A stretch of 64,000 nucleotides of DNA from Myotis daubentonii (taxonomy: Eukaryota; Chordata; Mammalia; Chiroptera; Vespertilionidae): contig NC_081846.1 of NCBI RefSeq assembly GCF_963259705.1, positions 57,007,205 to 57,071,204 on the forward strand, in the 5' to 3' direction. A program made the position numbers and the translations under genes. Under the pieces are notes generated by a model that made no database searches, was not told the origin of the DNA, and saw only the letters and a program-made list of their open reading frames with translations. Positions 54,760 through 64,000 of this stretch are shown one piece after another; within the stretch, counting starts at the first letter, position 1, and each line of letters begins with the position of its first letter.

Positions 54760-55345
54760 TAGCCAAAATATGGAAGTAATTTAAGTTTCCATTAATGGAT
54801 GAATGGATAAAGAAATTGTGGTATATATACACAATGGAATATTATATAGCCATAAAAAGAAAAAATCGTGCCATTTATGACAACATGGATGGACCTTTAA
54901 AACATTATGCTAAGTGAAGTAAGTCAGGCAGAGAAAGACAAATACCATATAATCTCATTTATATACGGAAAGTACAAAACCCCTCATATATACAGAGAAC
55001 AGATAGGTGGTTGGCAGGGGCTGGGGCTGGGGAGTGGGCAAAATGGGTGAAGGTTGTCAAAAGGTACAAACTTCTAGTTATAAAATAAGCCATGGGGATG
55101 TAATACCGAGCATGATAACTCTAGTCAATAATACTGTGTTGTATAGTTGAAAGTTTCTAAAAGAGTAGATCTTAAAAGTTCTCATCACCAGAAAAAATTT
55201 TTAAATTATGTGTGATAATGCTATTAACTAGACTTATTGTGATGATCATTTCACACTGTATACCAGGACAAATATGAAATCATTACATTGTACACCTAAA
55301 ACTAATGTGATGTTATATGTCAATTATATCTCAATTAAAACAATA

Positions 55346-55657
55346 AAAACCTTTGGGTGGTGGGGGAGTGTGTGAAAGTGCTGTGACCAAGATAAGTAGC
55401 TACTATGGGAGCAAAGAGAAAGAATAATCGTATCATTTATGTATTTTGTGAGTGGCCTCCTCTTGCATAGCCCTGGACTAGGAGCTGGAGTTAGAGGTGA
55501 CACCAAACACCATTCCTGCTTTCAGCAAATCTCACCGCCTCATAGGGGATGTTGAGGGTGACATGAGAAGGCTAGGAGGAAGCCTTCTGTGATTAACAAG
55601 GCTTATAATAATGGTGATCCACAGGAATTTCTGTGATGATGAAACGTTCTGTGTCTG
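55346..55657. other. Unassigned stretch
   Basis: Nothing recognised. Confidence 0.4.
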
Positions 55658-55799
55658 CTCCGACCAATATGGTAGCCACAAGCCACATGTGACCTGAGCA
55701 TTGCAATGCGGCTGGTGCAACCGAGGAACTGAGTTTTTAATTGCAATTAACTTAAATATAACAGCTACACATGGTCCGTGGCTACTGTATTGGACGACA
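55658..55799. mobile_element. hAT-Charlie-like element, 8-bp repeat
   Basis: CCAATATGGTAGCCACAAGC on the left and GTGGCTACTGTATTGGAC on the right are inverted copies, and TGTGTCTG flanks at 55650-55657 and 55800-55807. The interior ATTGCAATGCGGCTGGTGCA is a known style of old mammalian hAT-Charlie MITE. The outermost left bases appear lost. Confidence 0.7.
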
Positions 55800-55807
55800 T
55801 GTGTCTG

Positions 55808-56371
55808 TAGCATAAAACCCAGTTGTGTGATGGTTGTTGCCCAGATCTCATTGATTACCCTCTATGTCTGCCTATTGCGGAAGGCAAGGAGGGCAGCAAA
55901 GGGCAACCATTCCTTAGGAGAAATATGGGGAATCCTCTCTATTCCACTCCTCCCAACCCTACATATTTAACATGAGCTTCACAGACGAGTACATACACAG
56001 CATGTTCGCTTTTGTTTTTCTAATTACCTCAAAATGGAAAATATCTACAAGTTAATAACATAACTGTAAATAGGGATATAATAAAAGGATGGCATAACTT
56101 ACAAAGAGACAAAGAACCTGCTTAACTGTAGAGATGTGAGTAGACGATGAGGAACAGGGAACATGAGGCCTATGTGTTTTTCTTCTGTTGGCCTCTTCCC
56201 AGTCTGCTTCCCTCTCTGCTTCCACAGGAGTAGGAGGACCAGAGTCCCCCCCGCCCCTGACTTCTTTGGTGCATGTGCTCCACCACAAGGCAGCTCCTGG
56301 GGGTGGGGGGACAGGGGGCAGGTGGGTTCTTCCATGCCCTGCCTCACGTGAGCCATTCAAAGCCCTGGCCT
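55808..56371. other. Unassigned stretch
   Basis: No repeat or gene recognised. Frames at 56050-56360 on both strands reflect GC- and purine-rich composition. Confidence 0.4.
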
Positions 56372-56594
56372 ATCCTGGCTTGTTTGGTTCAGTGAATAGA
56401 GCATCAGCGTGTAGACTGAAGGGTCCCAGGTTCGATTCTGGTCAACGGCACATGCCTGGGTTGCAGGCTCGGTCCCCAGTGGAGAGCGTGCAGGAGGCAG
56501 CCAATCGATGATTCTCTCTCATCATTGATGTTTCTATCTCTCCTACTTCCTTCCTCCCTGAAATCAATAAAAACATATTAAAAAAATAAAAATA
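56372..56594 (+). mobile_element. Ves SINE
   Basis: The target duplication AAAGCCCTGGCCT lies at 56359-56371 and 56595-56607. Body: GGTTCGATTCTGGTCAACGG, GCAGGCTCGGTCCCCAGTGG, ATGATTCTCTCTCATCATTG. Confidence 0.95.
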
Positions 56595-56607
56595 AAAGCC
56601 CTGGCCT

Positions 56608-58294
56608 GCTGTGTGCACTGCGAGGTGAGTGGAGCCTGGGTTATTTATTTTGAGGATGTACTATAGCCTCCATCAGGATGAAAGTCTCAACCAAGGGAGG
56701 CAACATGTTATTACCCTTTAAATGGGCTTATAAACCTCATTTTAAGAGAGTCGTTTGTCTAGTTAACTGCAGTGGGAGAGTGGTTCGTGCTAGGACCAAA
56801 GTATTTGGAATTGTGCTGAGTCATGCTAAAAGCCTAGTAAAACGGCTTCTCACGACACTGAGCTTGCCAGATGGCTTTTTGTTTTTTTTAAATGAAAGGA
56901 CAATATAACATGAAAGACATTAATAAGATTTCAAAGTCATACAACACTTTCATTAAAGTACTCTCTTCTTTTAGTTTGTGTGTGGGGGACATTATTGCCT
57001 TACTCATGCACTCATAGTTTTGCAGTGTGTATCTCATTTTTATATTTCAGTTTTTTCTCGTAACATTAGTTAGATGCTGCATCTAATGCCCAGCTCTGAA
57101 AGTATGAGAAATGTGTTAGATCCGCAAGCAACCTAACAGGAGGATAATGGCTTTCACGTGGTGGGGTGGTTGAGGGGGACACTCCCTTCAAGGGGCCCTG
57201 CCCTGTTTTGTAAGATATCTCTGAGCTCCCAGTGCCTGCCTGGGTTCACCAGCTTCCTTTGTCTGTTTATAAGCTAGATTGTGCCTTCCTCTCCCCTCTT
57301 TCTTCAAAATACTCACATTTTCCTCTCCTCCGGGGACATTCGAAAATCCTGGTGTACTCTAGCAGCGAACTTGTGCTGTCTTCTCTCTCTGTTGCACCCA
57401 AAACAAAGGGTCTATTAATAATCCAGAGAGGCATGCAGGGATATCTGAGTTATCACACAGACACACACCTGTGCAGAGGGGGATTTCCCCAGCAACAAAA
57501 CAGGTCTGGATTCTGTGAGCACCGTGTTGAAGTTAGTCAGCCTTGAAAACAATGTAAACAGTGAACAGTATACTGTCTCTTGCCTGGGGCCTTGAAGTTT
57601 TGGAGGTGGGTGCTAGACCAAAAAGGCAAATTGTCTTCTTTAGAAGATAGCAGTCACTTGTTTGTAGAAGTACAATGAGACGATTAGTGAAAACACTAAT
57701 TTTTGCAATCCCCTGTCTTCCCTACCTCCTATGAAGTAAAAGCTTATTTACCCCATTTTACAGGTGGGAAAAGGCCATAAAAGGCGATAAAGAGAGGCAA
57801 ATGAGCTGATAAACATTGTACAATGGCAGAGAAATGACTGGAAGCTGCTACTGATCCATGCTGAACCAACCGTCAGCATCTGAGAAGTCAGGCTGGAAAT
57901 CTGTACAACACACCAATAAGAAAACAGTGCTCTCTCTAAGCAGCAGGTGCTAATCTTATGTTATATGTCACAAGGTTAACTGCCCCTTCCGTGTGTTAGA
58001 AAGTTTCAGGCACCAGAGATTCTAAAAGGAGTTCCCGCTGTAGCCAGACTGAGCCACGGGAAGATGCGAAAGATTGCCAGCTACCAGACTTTGATGGGCC
58101 AGTTTGATTGTATTTGCTCTGTTGATAGCTTCCCTCTTCTACTTCCCAACATCACCCCCCCCCTTTCCTATTAAAGGAAGAAATAGAACTGAAAATTCAT
58201 AGTGGACATTTTTGCTATAATTCTTTCTTTAGTCTGTATCTGTTTATTTTAGTTCTTTCTTTACTCTCTCCTTGACACCAGTCTTGGTGATTTT
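56608..58294. other. Mostly unassigned 1.7 kb
   Basis: A weak antisense MIR core may lie at 57735-57850 (CCCCATTTTACAGGTGGGAA). A C run lies near 58153. Otherwise nothing is recognised. Confidence 0.4.
57735..57850 (-). mobile_element. Weak antisense MIR core
   Basis: TTACCCCATTTTACAGGTGGGAAA followed by an AGAGAGGCAAATGAGC-like block fits a decayed MIR. Only the core is readable. Confidence 0.5.
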
Positions 58295-58638
58295 TTTGGA
58301 TTTGATACCAAAGGCAAAGGCAACAAAAGCAAAAACAAGTGAGACTACATCATACTAAAAATCTTTTGTACAGCAAAGAAAACCATCAACAAGATTAAAA
58401 GGCAACATACCAAATATTTGCAAATTATATATCTGGTGAGTGGTTAATATCCAGAACATATAAATAACTCATAGAAACCAAAACAAACAACCCGATTTAA
58501 AAATGGGCAGGAGATATCAACAGACATTTTTATAAGGAAGACATACAGATGGCCAATAGGTACATGAAAAGATGTTCAGTATCACTAATCATCAGGGAAA
58601 TGCAAATCAAAACCACAATGAGATATCACCTCACACCT
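58295..58638 (+). mobile_element. L1 ORF2 fragment, sense
   Basis: TTTGATACCAAAGGCAAAGG, AAAATGGGCAGGAGATATCA, GAAATGCAAATCAAAACCAC and GAGATATCACCTCACACC are L1 ORF2 near its C-terminal third. The frame is damaged. Confidence 0.8.
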
Positions 58639-58920
58639 TCATTTTTCTTACTATAAGTGAGGTTGAACATAACGCTTAAGATTCATTTGTATATCCTTTG
58701 TTGTAAATTATTTATTCACAAATTATGTTGATTCTTCAATTGGTTTGTTAGTATTTTGGTCATTTTTATTATTACTTTTTATGCACTGTTATCTGTGTAA
58801 TAAGCAACATGTTAATGATTTTCTTGTGTAAATTAGAAAACACATAGAAATTAGTGATGTCTATGTCAAAAGTCTTCTCTAGAGGAAATTTTGTTATTTT
58901 TTTATGTTGTTACATATTCA
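58639..58920 (-). mobile_element. L1 ORF2 fragment, antisense
   Basis: GAGGTTGAACATAACGCTTA, TTCATTTGTATATCCTTTG and TTGATTCTTCAATTGG match the reverse complement of the same L1 region as the preceding block. The two fragments abut in opposite orientation. Confidence 0.65.
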
Positions 58921-60110
58921 TTAAACAAAAACTTATTATTGATATTTTCAAACATACAGAAGTAGAGAGAATGGTATAACATACTGCCAGGCACCCCTTA
59001 CCCAGTCAACACATGGCCAGTCTTATTTCATCTACAACCTTCTCCTGCTGCCCCCACGCCCACAGCTTTCCCCTCCCCCTTGGACTACTTAGATGCAAAG
59101 TCTGTGGTATTATATAATTCCACCATAATGATTGCTATTGCTTTACAATATTACTAATATCTTCTATGGCACATTTAACAGTCATTCTTTAATATCATTA
59201 AATATTTAGTCAGTATTCAAATTTACCTAATTTTCTCATAAATTTTTGTTATAGTTTGTTCACATCAGAATCTAAATCAATGTACACAGTGCATTTGGTT
59301 ACTATGTCTGCTAAGCCTGTAGGTAAGCAAAGATTTGGAAACAGCCCATCAGTAGATGAATGGATAAAAAAGCTATGAGATATTTACACTATGGAATACT
59401 ATGTAGCTGTAAAAAAGAGGGATGTCTTACCCTTTGGAACAGCATGGACGGACCTGAAAATATTATGCTAAGTGAAATAAGCCAAACTGAGCTAAACACC
59501 AAGACAAATATCACATAATCTCACTTATTTGTGCAATCTAATGAATAAAATGAATTGACCAACAAAATAAGACCCATGGAAGCATGGAACAGACTGACAT
59601 ACCTCGATGTGGGGTTGTGGGGGATGAGAAGAGACAAATCAAAGAATTATATACTTATATGCATAGCCCATGGACACGGGCAATAGGTAGTGAAGACCTG
59701 GCGGGCGAGGAGGCAGGGCTGGAGGAGGGGGGAAATGGGAGACATCTGTAATACTATCAACAAAAAATGTATATATTAAAAAAATCTGTAGGTTCCCTTC
59801 CCTTCTTTTTTCCTTGCAATTATTTACCGAAGAAGCTGGGTCTGTAGTCCTGTAGTGCTTGTCACATTCTGGATTTCCTTGGATTTGATATGTTGCTATT
59901 TTTTCCCTGGTCTTTGTATTTCTTGCAAACTGGTGTTTAGCTCCAGAGGCTTTATCTGTTTCAGGTTGGATTTGTTTATCTTTGGCAAGTAGACTTCAGG
60001 AGTATTAATGTGCACTTCCTATTGAATCATGTCAAGAGGCACATAAAGTCTGTTGTCTCTCTCTCTGTGACGTGAGGTTGATCTGTCAGCTTAGATACAG
60101 ATCAAGAATG
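58921..60110 (-). mobile_element. Old antisense L1M-type 3' region, split by a later L1
   Basis: ATACAGAAGTAGAGAGAATGG, ACACAGTGCATTTGGTTACT and, after the insert, TTTTCCTTGCAATTATTTACC, GGCACATAAAGTCTGTTG are parts of one old LINE 3' region. The L1 at 59324-59785 interrupts it. Confidence 0.7.
59324..59785 (+). mobile_element. L1 3' end insertion
   Basis: CTGTAGG flanks it at 59317-59323 and 59786-59792. The content is the ORF2 end (ATTTGGAAACAGCCCATCAG, ATGGAATACTATGTAGC, GAACAGCATGGACGGACC) and the 3' UTR (CATAGCCCATGGACACGGG), then an A-rich tail. It carries a net insertion and stops relative to 233-529, so it is older than that copy. Confidence 0.8.
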
Positions 60111-60968
60111 CTATTAGGTACAGAAAACAAACTTGTCTCTCTGTAGAACATGAAGTGCCAAAGCAGAAACCCACAACTTCACTTTGGGAGGAGAGAATAC
60201 GCAGTGTGGGAGGCTGACTCTCATATTGAAGACAGTGAAAGGCTCAGATCAAAACTCATCTTTTGGTTCAAGTCCCCTTTAGACCCCAGTTCAGGTATTT
60301 GTGGGACATCTATGCTGGTTTACAGTGTCAATATGCGTTTGAAATTCAGTCATTTTTCTACCTTCTTTTTCTTTCATTTGACTTGGAATAAAAATTTCAT
60401 CTTGCTTATTATATCTCACTTTTAAAAATGCTTCTGCCAGCTGCCTGTAAAATATTAGTGAAAGTTTAGGGGGCTTAGAAAATGTCTCCCCAGGAGGTCT
60501 TGATGGCTGTAGTCTCGGCTGTGCTCAGTCTCTAAGTATCTATTGCTCCCTCTGCCTTCCCACCTCCGAAGTCTTCCCACCACTTTCCTCTTCTCCTGCA
60601 CTCGGTGCTCTGGTCAACTCCCAGCCTTCCAGGACCCCATGTCCATGAGATGCTCCTGCAATCATCTAACTCTCCGCATTCATAGTACTTTGTGGGGTTG
60701 ATGAATGAAATTTCATACTATCCCAAATTTGAACCAACTCACATGTCCTCAGAAGTACTTGTTTAAAGGAAATCAAGTTTCTTAGTTTGTGCTTTTAAAA
60801 CTGCATTTCTTCAAAGAAAAGTAGCCCACATGGTTGCTCAACGGAAAATGACTTTTCCCAAAGTCTTTCTACAATAACTATGATGTTGCTAGTGCTTACA
60901 TGTATAAATGAAGTGAATGGTCATCTTGGATAAGAGATAATTCTGTTACTCAAATAAAGAAATAGAAA
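60111..60968. other. Unassigned stretch
   Basis: No repeat, RNA gene or convincing exon was recognised. Confidence 0.4.
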
Positions 60969-61193
60969 CAGCACTGGCCGGTGGTCTCAGTGGTTATAGT
61001 GTCGCCCCATGCACCCAAGGTCAAGGACACATACCTGGGTTGCAGGTTTGATCCCTGGCCCTGGACAGGGCATGTGAGGGAGGCAACCAATTCCCCCCCC
61101 CCCCTCTCTCTCCCATTCCCTTCCTCCCTTCCACTCTCTCTAAAAAATCAATGGATAAAATATCCTTGGGTGAGAATTAAAAAATAAAAAATA
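60969..61193 (+). mobile_element. Ves SINE, long-tail subtype
   Basis: AAAGAAATAGAAA flanks it at 60956-60968 and 61194-61206. The head CACTGGCCGGTGGTCTCAGT and the 3' end AATCAATGGATAAAATATCC with GGGTGAGAATTAA place it with the subfamily at 35921. Confidence 0.9.
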
Positions 61194-61206
61194 AAAGAAA
61201 TAGAAA

Positions 61207-62448
61207 TACAACTGTGAAAATCTTATTTTGAATGGTTTTTAAATTCTCTCAATCCTATTAGTTAATCCTATTTTAACCATAATTACTTTTCTAAACATAT
61301 GATAATCCTGTTACAAAACCTGAAAGTAACAAACTAATGAAATTATAAGCAAAGTCTTTCTTTGAAAGGTTTCTACAGATGTCCCTATGCTGAGCCTTTC
61401 CTTTCCTGTGGGTATGAAAGAAACAGCAATAATCTGTGCTCGTGTGGGTTGAGGAGTGGGTGGCCTTGGGAAAGAGGCACCGGTGCTCTGTCCCATCTTG
61501 GATATTGTGCTGTGGGTGTATGTGTTGAGTGACGCATTTTAGAAATTGAAAAATTAATGAAAAGCTAAAGACACCAACAGGTTTTGTAGAAATTGACTTC
61601 AACTGTTGCTGGAAGGAAGTTGTGAGAGGACACCAACTTTCCAAAAATAATCTGCTCTTTAATAGCATTGGTTGGAAGTTTTTTAAAAAATGACAGAAAT
61701 ATATATATGAACATTTTAATAGATTTATTGCATTACATTACCCAAGAATCTGGTTTCTGAATAAAAAACATTTTCATGGCAGATAATATTAAAACAATTC
61801 TTTTTTCCTGTGTGACCACAACTACTAGTAAATAGAGATGTAAAAAAATAGTCTCTTCTTTTTATTTGCTTTGTGCTCTTTGAAAACCCATAACTGTGTG
61901 TAGGTGTGGGAAATAGAAAGCCCATGGATATTAAGATGCAGAATAGCTAGAACAAGAACCTTGACTTGACTGTGTCCCTTCAGTGTTGCAACATCAGCAT
62001 TTTAATCTTTGCCTGTGCTTGCTGGGGAGTGGATTAAGAGAGTGGAATCTGTTTGTTATTCAGATCACATGGCATGTGGTCGGCACGGAATGCATGTTAT
62101 TGACGCTGCAAATCCTGGGCAGGACAGTGGGGAAAGGTGTGGTACCTCTCTTAATAGTGTGGTACCAATGACAGTCAGCAGGAAAGTTGGCTGCTCCAAC
62201 TTCTAGAATTCCACTTCAGAAACAGAGGGCCACCAATCCAGGTCACCAGACAATCTTACTGATGCCCCCCAGAAGTCAAAATGACTAACAGTTCTTTTAA
62301 ATTTCTCCTCTGTAACCCGTGTGTAGGCCATGAAAACAGAAGCAACAAGAAAAGAATCTTCAGCCTGCGAACTGTGAAAAAGGTCAGAAAATAGCTATGG
62401 TGTCAGGCAAAGAATGAAAACGTCAAAAATTACGCAGGAGAGAGAACA
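61207..62448. other. Unassigned 1.2 kb
   Basis: No repeat or gene recognised. A minus-strand frame of 125 codons (61291-61668) has no known similarity. Confidence 0.4.
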
Positions 62449-62627
62449 TCCTATACAATAAAAGGCTAATATGCAAATTGTCCCCTAGACCGGGAGTTCG
62501 ACCGGGAGTTCAACCAGAGGGCCGGGCCAGCCAGCCAACTGCCCTCAGCCCCTCCACCCACTGGCCCTGATCGAGGTGGGCTGGCAGGACCCCACCCATG
62601 CTCGAATTTGTGCACTGGGGCCTCTAG
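62449..62627 (+). mobile_element. HeliBat-type Helitron, minimal
   Basis: TCCTATACAATAAAAGGCTA follows host A (62448) and CTGGGGCCTCTAG precedes host T (62628). At 179 bp it is the shortest copy here. A GGGAGTTCGACC unit is repeated near 62492-62514. Confidence 0.95.
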
Positions 62628-62717
62628 TAAAAAATAAAAAGGATGCAAAGAATAGCTTGTATAAAATGAAAGTTAAGTGGTGGAATCTGGGTATCAAGCA
62701 GGTAGAAGAGGTGATTT

Positions 62718-62892
62718 CAAGAGCAGTAGCTCAGTGGTTGATTGTCAACCTATGAACCAGGAGGTCAGGGTTTGATCCCCAGTCAAGGCACATGGCCAAG
62801 AGGCAGCAGATCAATGATTCTCTCTCACCATTGATGTTTCTATCTCTCTCTCCCTCACCCTTCTTCTCTCTCTGAAATATATATTATTATTC
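62718..62892 (+). mobile_element. Ves SINE, older copy
   Basis: GTAGCTCAGTGGTTGATTG, GGGTTTGATCCCCAGTCAAGG and ATTCTCTCTCACCATTGATG define it. The first bases of the head and part of the middle are lost. Confidence 0.8.
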
Positions 62893-63142
62893 TTTTTCAA
62901 TCCTCACCTGAGGACATTTTCCCATTGATTTTTAGAAGGAGTGGGAGAGAGAGGAAAAGACAGAGAGAAATATCAATGTGAGAGAAGCACATCAATTGGT
63001 TGCCTTCTGCAGGAGCCCTGACCAGGACCTGGGCCAGGGAGGAGCCTGCAACCGAGGCACATGCCCTTGACCAGAATTGAACCCAGAACCCTTCGGTCTG
63101 CAGGCCGATGCTCTGTCCACTGGGCCAAACAGGCTAGGGCTA
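62893..63142 (-). mobile_element. Ves SINE, antisense, long-tail subtype
   Basis: It starts with the reverse complement of the long-tail 3' end (CAATCCTCACCTGAGGACA, TTTTCCCATTGATTTTTAG) and ends with the head CACTGGGCCAAACAGGCTAG. It lies tail to tail with the preceding Ves. Confidence 0.85.
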
Positions 63143-64000
63143 TACATATATTTTTTAAAAAGAGCAAAACCACATAAGAACTGGGCCCTACAAAAAAGCC
63201 AGCAGGAAATGCTTCAGAAAAGCAGCAGTAGACCTTGCCAAAGCCGTTCAGTTTAGGAGTGGAAATGTCAGTAAGGTCTTTCTCCCAAGCAGGACACCAT
63301 CGCACTTTATGTTGGAGAGTAGAAAGGAGAGCCCTTAGATCTCAAAGAAATATGCCTTTTAGAAATGAGAAAATTTATCTTCTTACACAATTAAAATGCA
63401 CTCTAGTTGTTTTCCTGGCATGCCATCCCGATTCATTGGGAGAGAAAAACAATTCCATTCTAAGCACCCCTTTCACTGTTTTCTATCCAATGGACTCCAT
63501 GTTCTGAACGATTTTGTCAGCCACACTGCGTTTGATCAGCAAGTTCTATTGCTACTTTTCTTCCTCAAGTGTACAGACTGAAGCTTTGTATGGGCACTTC
63601 CTCACTGATAGAATTCCAGTTACCAGTCTGTGTCTGAGCTGGCCTGGGAGGCAGAGTTGCAATGTGGCCCTCTGACTGCCCAAATGAACTCAGTCTATTT
63701 GGGCAGTTTTGTTCATATTGAATTGAATATTTTTAGGCAGGATGAGTGCTCTCTAATATGCCCAGGGCAATGCCATTCCCTATGGTTTTACTTCCATTTT
63801 TTTGTTTGTTTTTGTTCTGGTTTTTTTTTTGCATTTAAATGGAAGGCCTGGCTCCTGAGGCCCCTGCAGGAAGAGTATGTCTTTTCCGCTCACTGAAAAG
63901 AGTTCTGGATCCGAGTGCCAGTCTTTACCATCCCGGAGCAGTGCCGAGAGCCCAGAATGGGGACCAAAGTTGTTCCTGCAAGGTAAGCCAGGTGGCTTCT
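63143..64000. other. Unassigned stretch up to the window edge
   Basis: No repeat is recognised. A T-rich tract lies at about 63798-63830, shortly before the exon-like block at 63870-63982. Confidence 0.4.
63870..63982 (+). other. Possible exon near the right edge
   Basis: The block is preceded by CCCCTGCAG (AG at 63868-63869), with a long T-rich tract 40-70 bp upstream, and ends CTGCAAG/GTAAGCC, a good donor at 63983. One frame is open from 63859 to the window edge; with the ATG at 63877 it begins MSFPLTEKSSGSECQ and reaches KLFLQ at the donor. It could be a first coding exon or an internal one. I do not recognise the protein, and chance cannot be excluded. Confidence 0.3.

Larger units (their letters stand above)
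53690..55345 (+). mobile_element. Old L1 ORF2 end and 3' UTR with three later insertions
   Basis: AAAAGCAAAGACAACAAAAGC, GGACTACATCAAACTAAAAAGC, AATGGGCAG, CATGGATGGACCTTTAAAAC and AGGTTGTCAAAAGGTACAAAC, TCAATTATATCTCAATTAAAAC trace L1 ORF2 C-terminus to 3' UTR. Inserted inside are a Ves (53938-54139), an LTR-like piece (54311-54430) and a Helitron (54554-54759). The reading frame is broken. Confidence 0.8.

Overview
This window reads as vertebrate, specifically bat, nuclear DNA, most likely from a vesper bat (Vespertilionidae). The evidence is the repeat content: about 20 copies or pieces of the tRNA-derived Ves SINE, at least ten HeliBat-type rolling-circle elements (5' TCCTATA..AATAAAAG, 3' hairpin followed by GGGCCTCTAG, inserted between A and T), several non-autonomous hAT and mariner elements, bat L1 copies, and the old mammalian layer of MIR, L2, L1M, MaLR LTR and Tigger fragments. 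No window-spanning protein gene is visible. Essentially all open reading frames are chance, lie in microsatellites, or are shadows of transposons. The one substantial coding region is the ORF1 of an L1 on the minus strand.

Layout. 1-7.7 kb: L1 3' ends, an old antisense L1 carrying a hAT with a perfect 8-bp target duplication, MIRs, Ves copies, and an MLT1-like LTR broken by a fold-back pair of Ves heads plus a hAT. 7.7-13.3 kb: mostly unassigned DNA, then an antisense L1 holding two HeliBat elements fused end to end. 13.9-21.4 kb: a second MaLR-type LTR, then a Tigger transposon (15.12-17.54 kb) that received a Helitron, two Ves SINEs and a hAT-within-hAT, then a second Tigger-like element split by a Helitron containing a minisatellite. 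21.4-24.0 kb: unassigned. 24.06-26.65 kb: a complete L1 insertion (5' UTR, ORF1, 3' UTR, 9-bp target duplication) that lacks almost all of ORF2; a Ves has landed in its ORF1. 27-42 kb: mostly low-repeat DNA with MIR/L2 relics, microsatellites, a mariner MITE, a perfect 20-bp hairpin and one possible exon. 42.2-45.4 kb: an old antisense L1/HAL1-like element with two Helitrons. 45-52 kb: young Ves SINEs, a Helitron, MIRs and unassigned DNA. 52-60 kb: several L1 fragments, some with nested Ves, Helitron, LTR-like and L1 insertions. 60-64 kb: unassigned DNA, more Ves, one Helitron, and a possible exon at the right edge.

The useful biology here is insertion history. Old elements (Tigger, L1M, MaLR) act as dated targets, and the younger Ves, hAT and Helitron copies can be ordered by what they interrupt. 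Helitron ends are confirmed where the interrupted host element reads through once the insert is removed. I found no convincing novel protein system. The strongest oddities are the ORF2-less L1 with an open ORF1, the fused Helitron pair whose first member has lost its terminator hairpin, and the 20-bp perfect hairpin at 29.7 kb. Family names rest on recalled consensus features and were not checked by database search.
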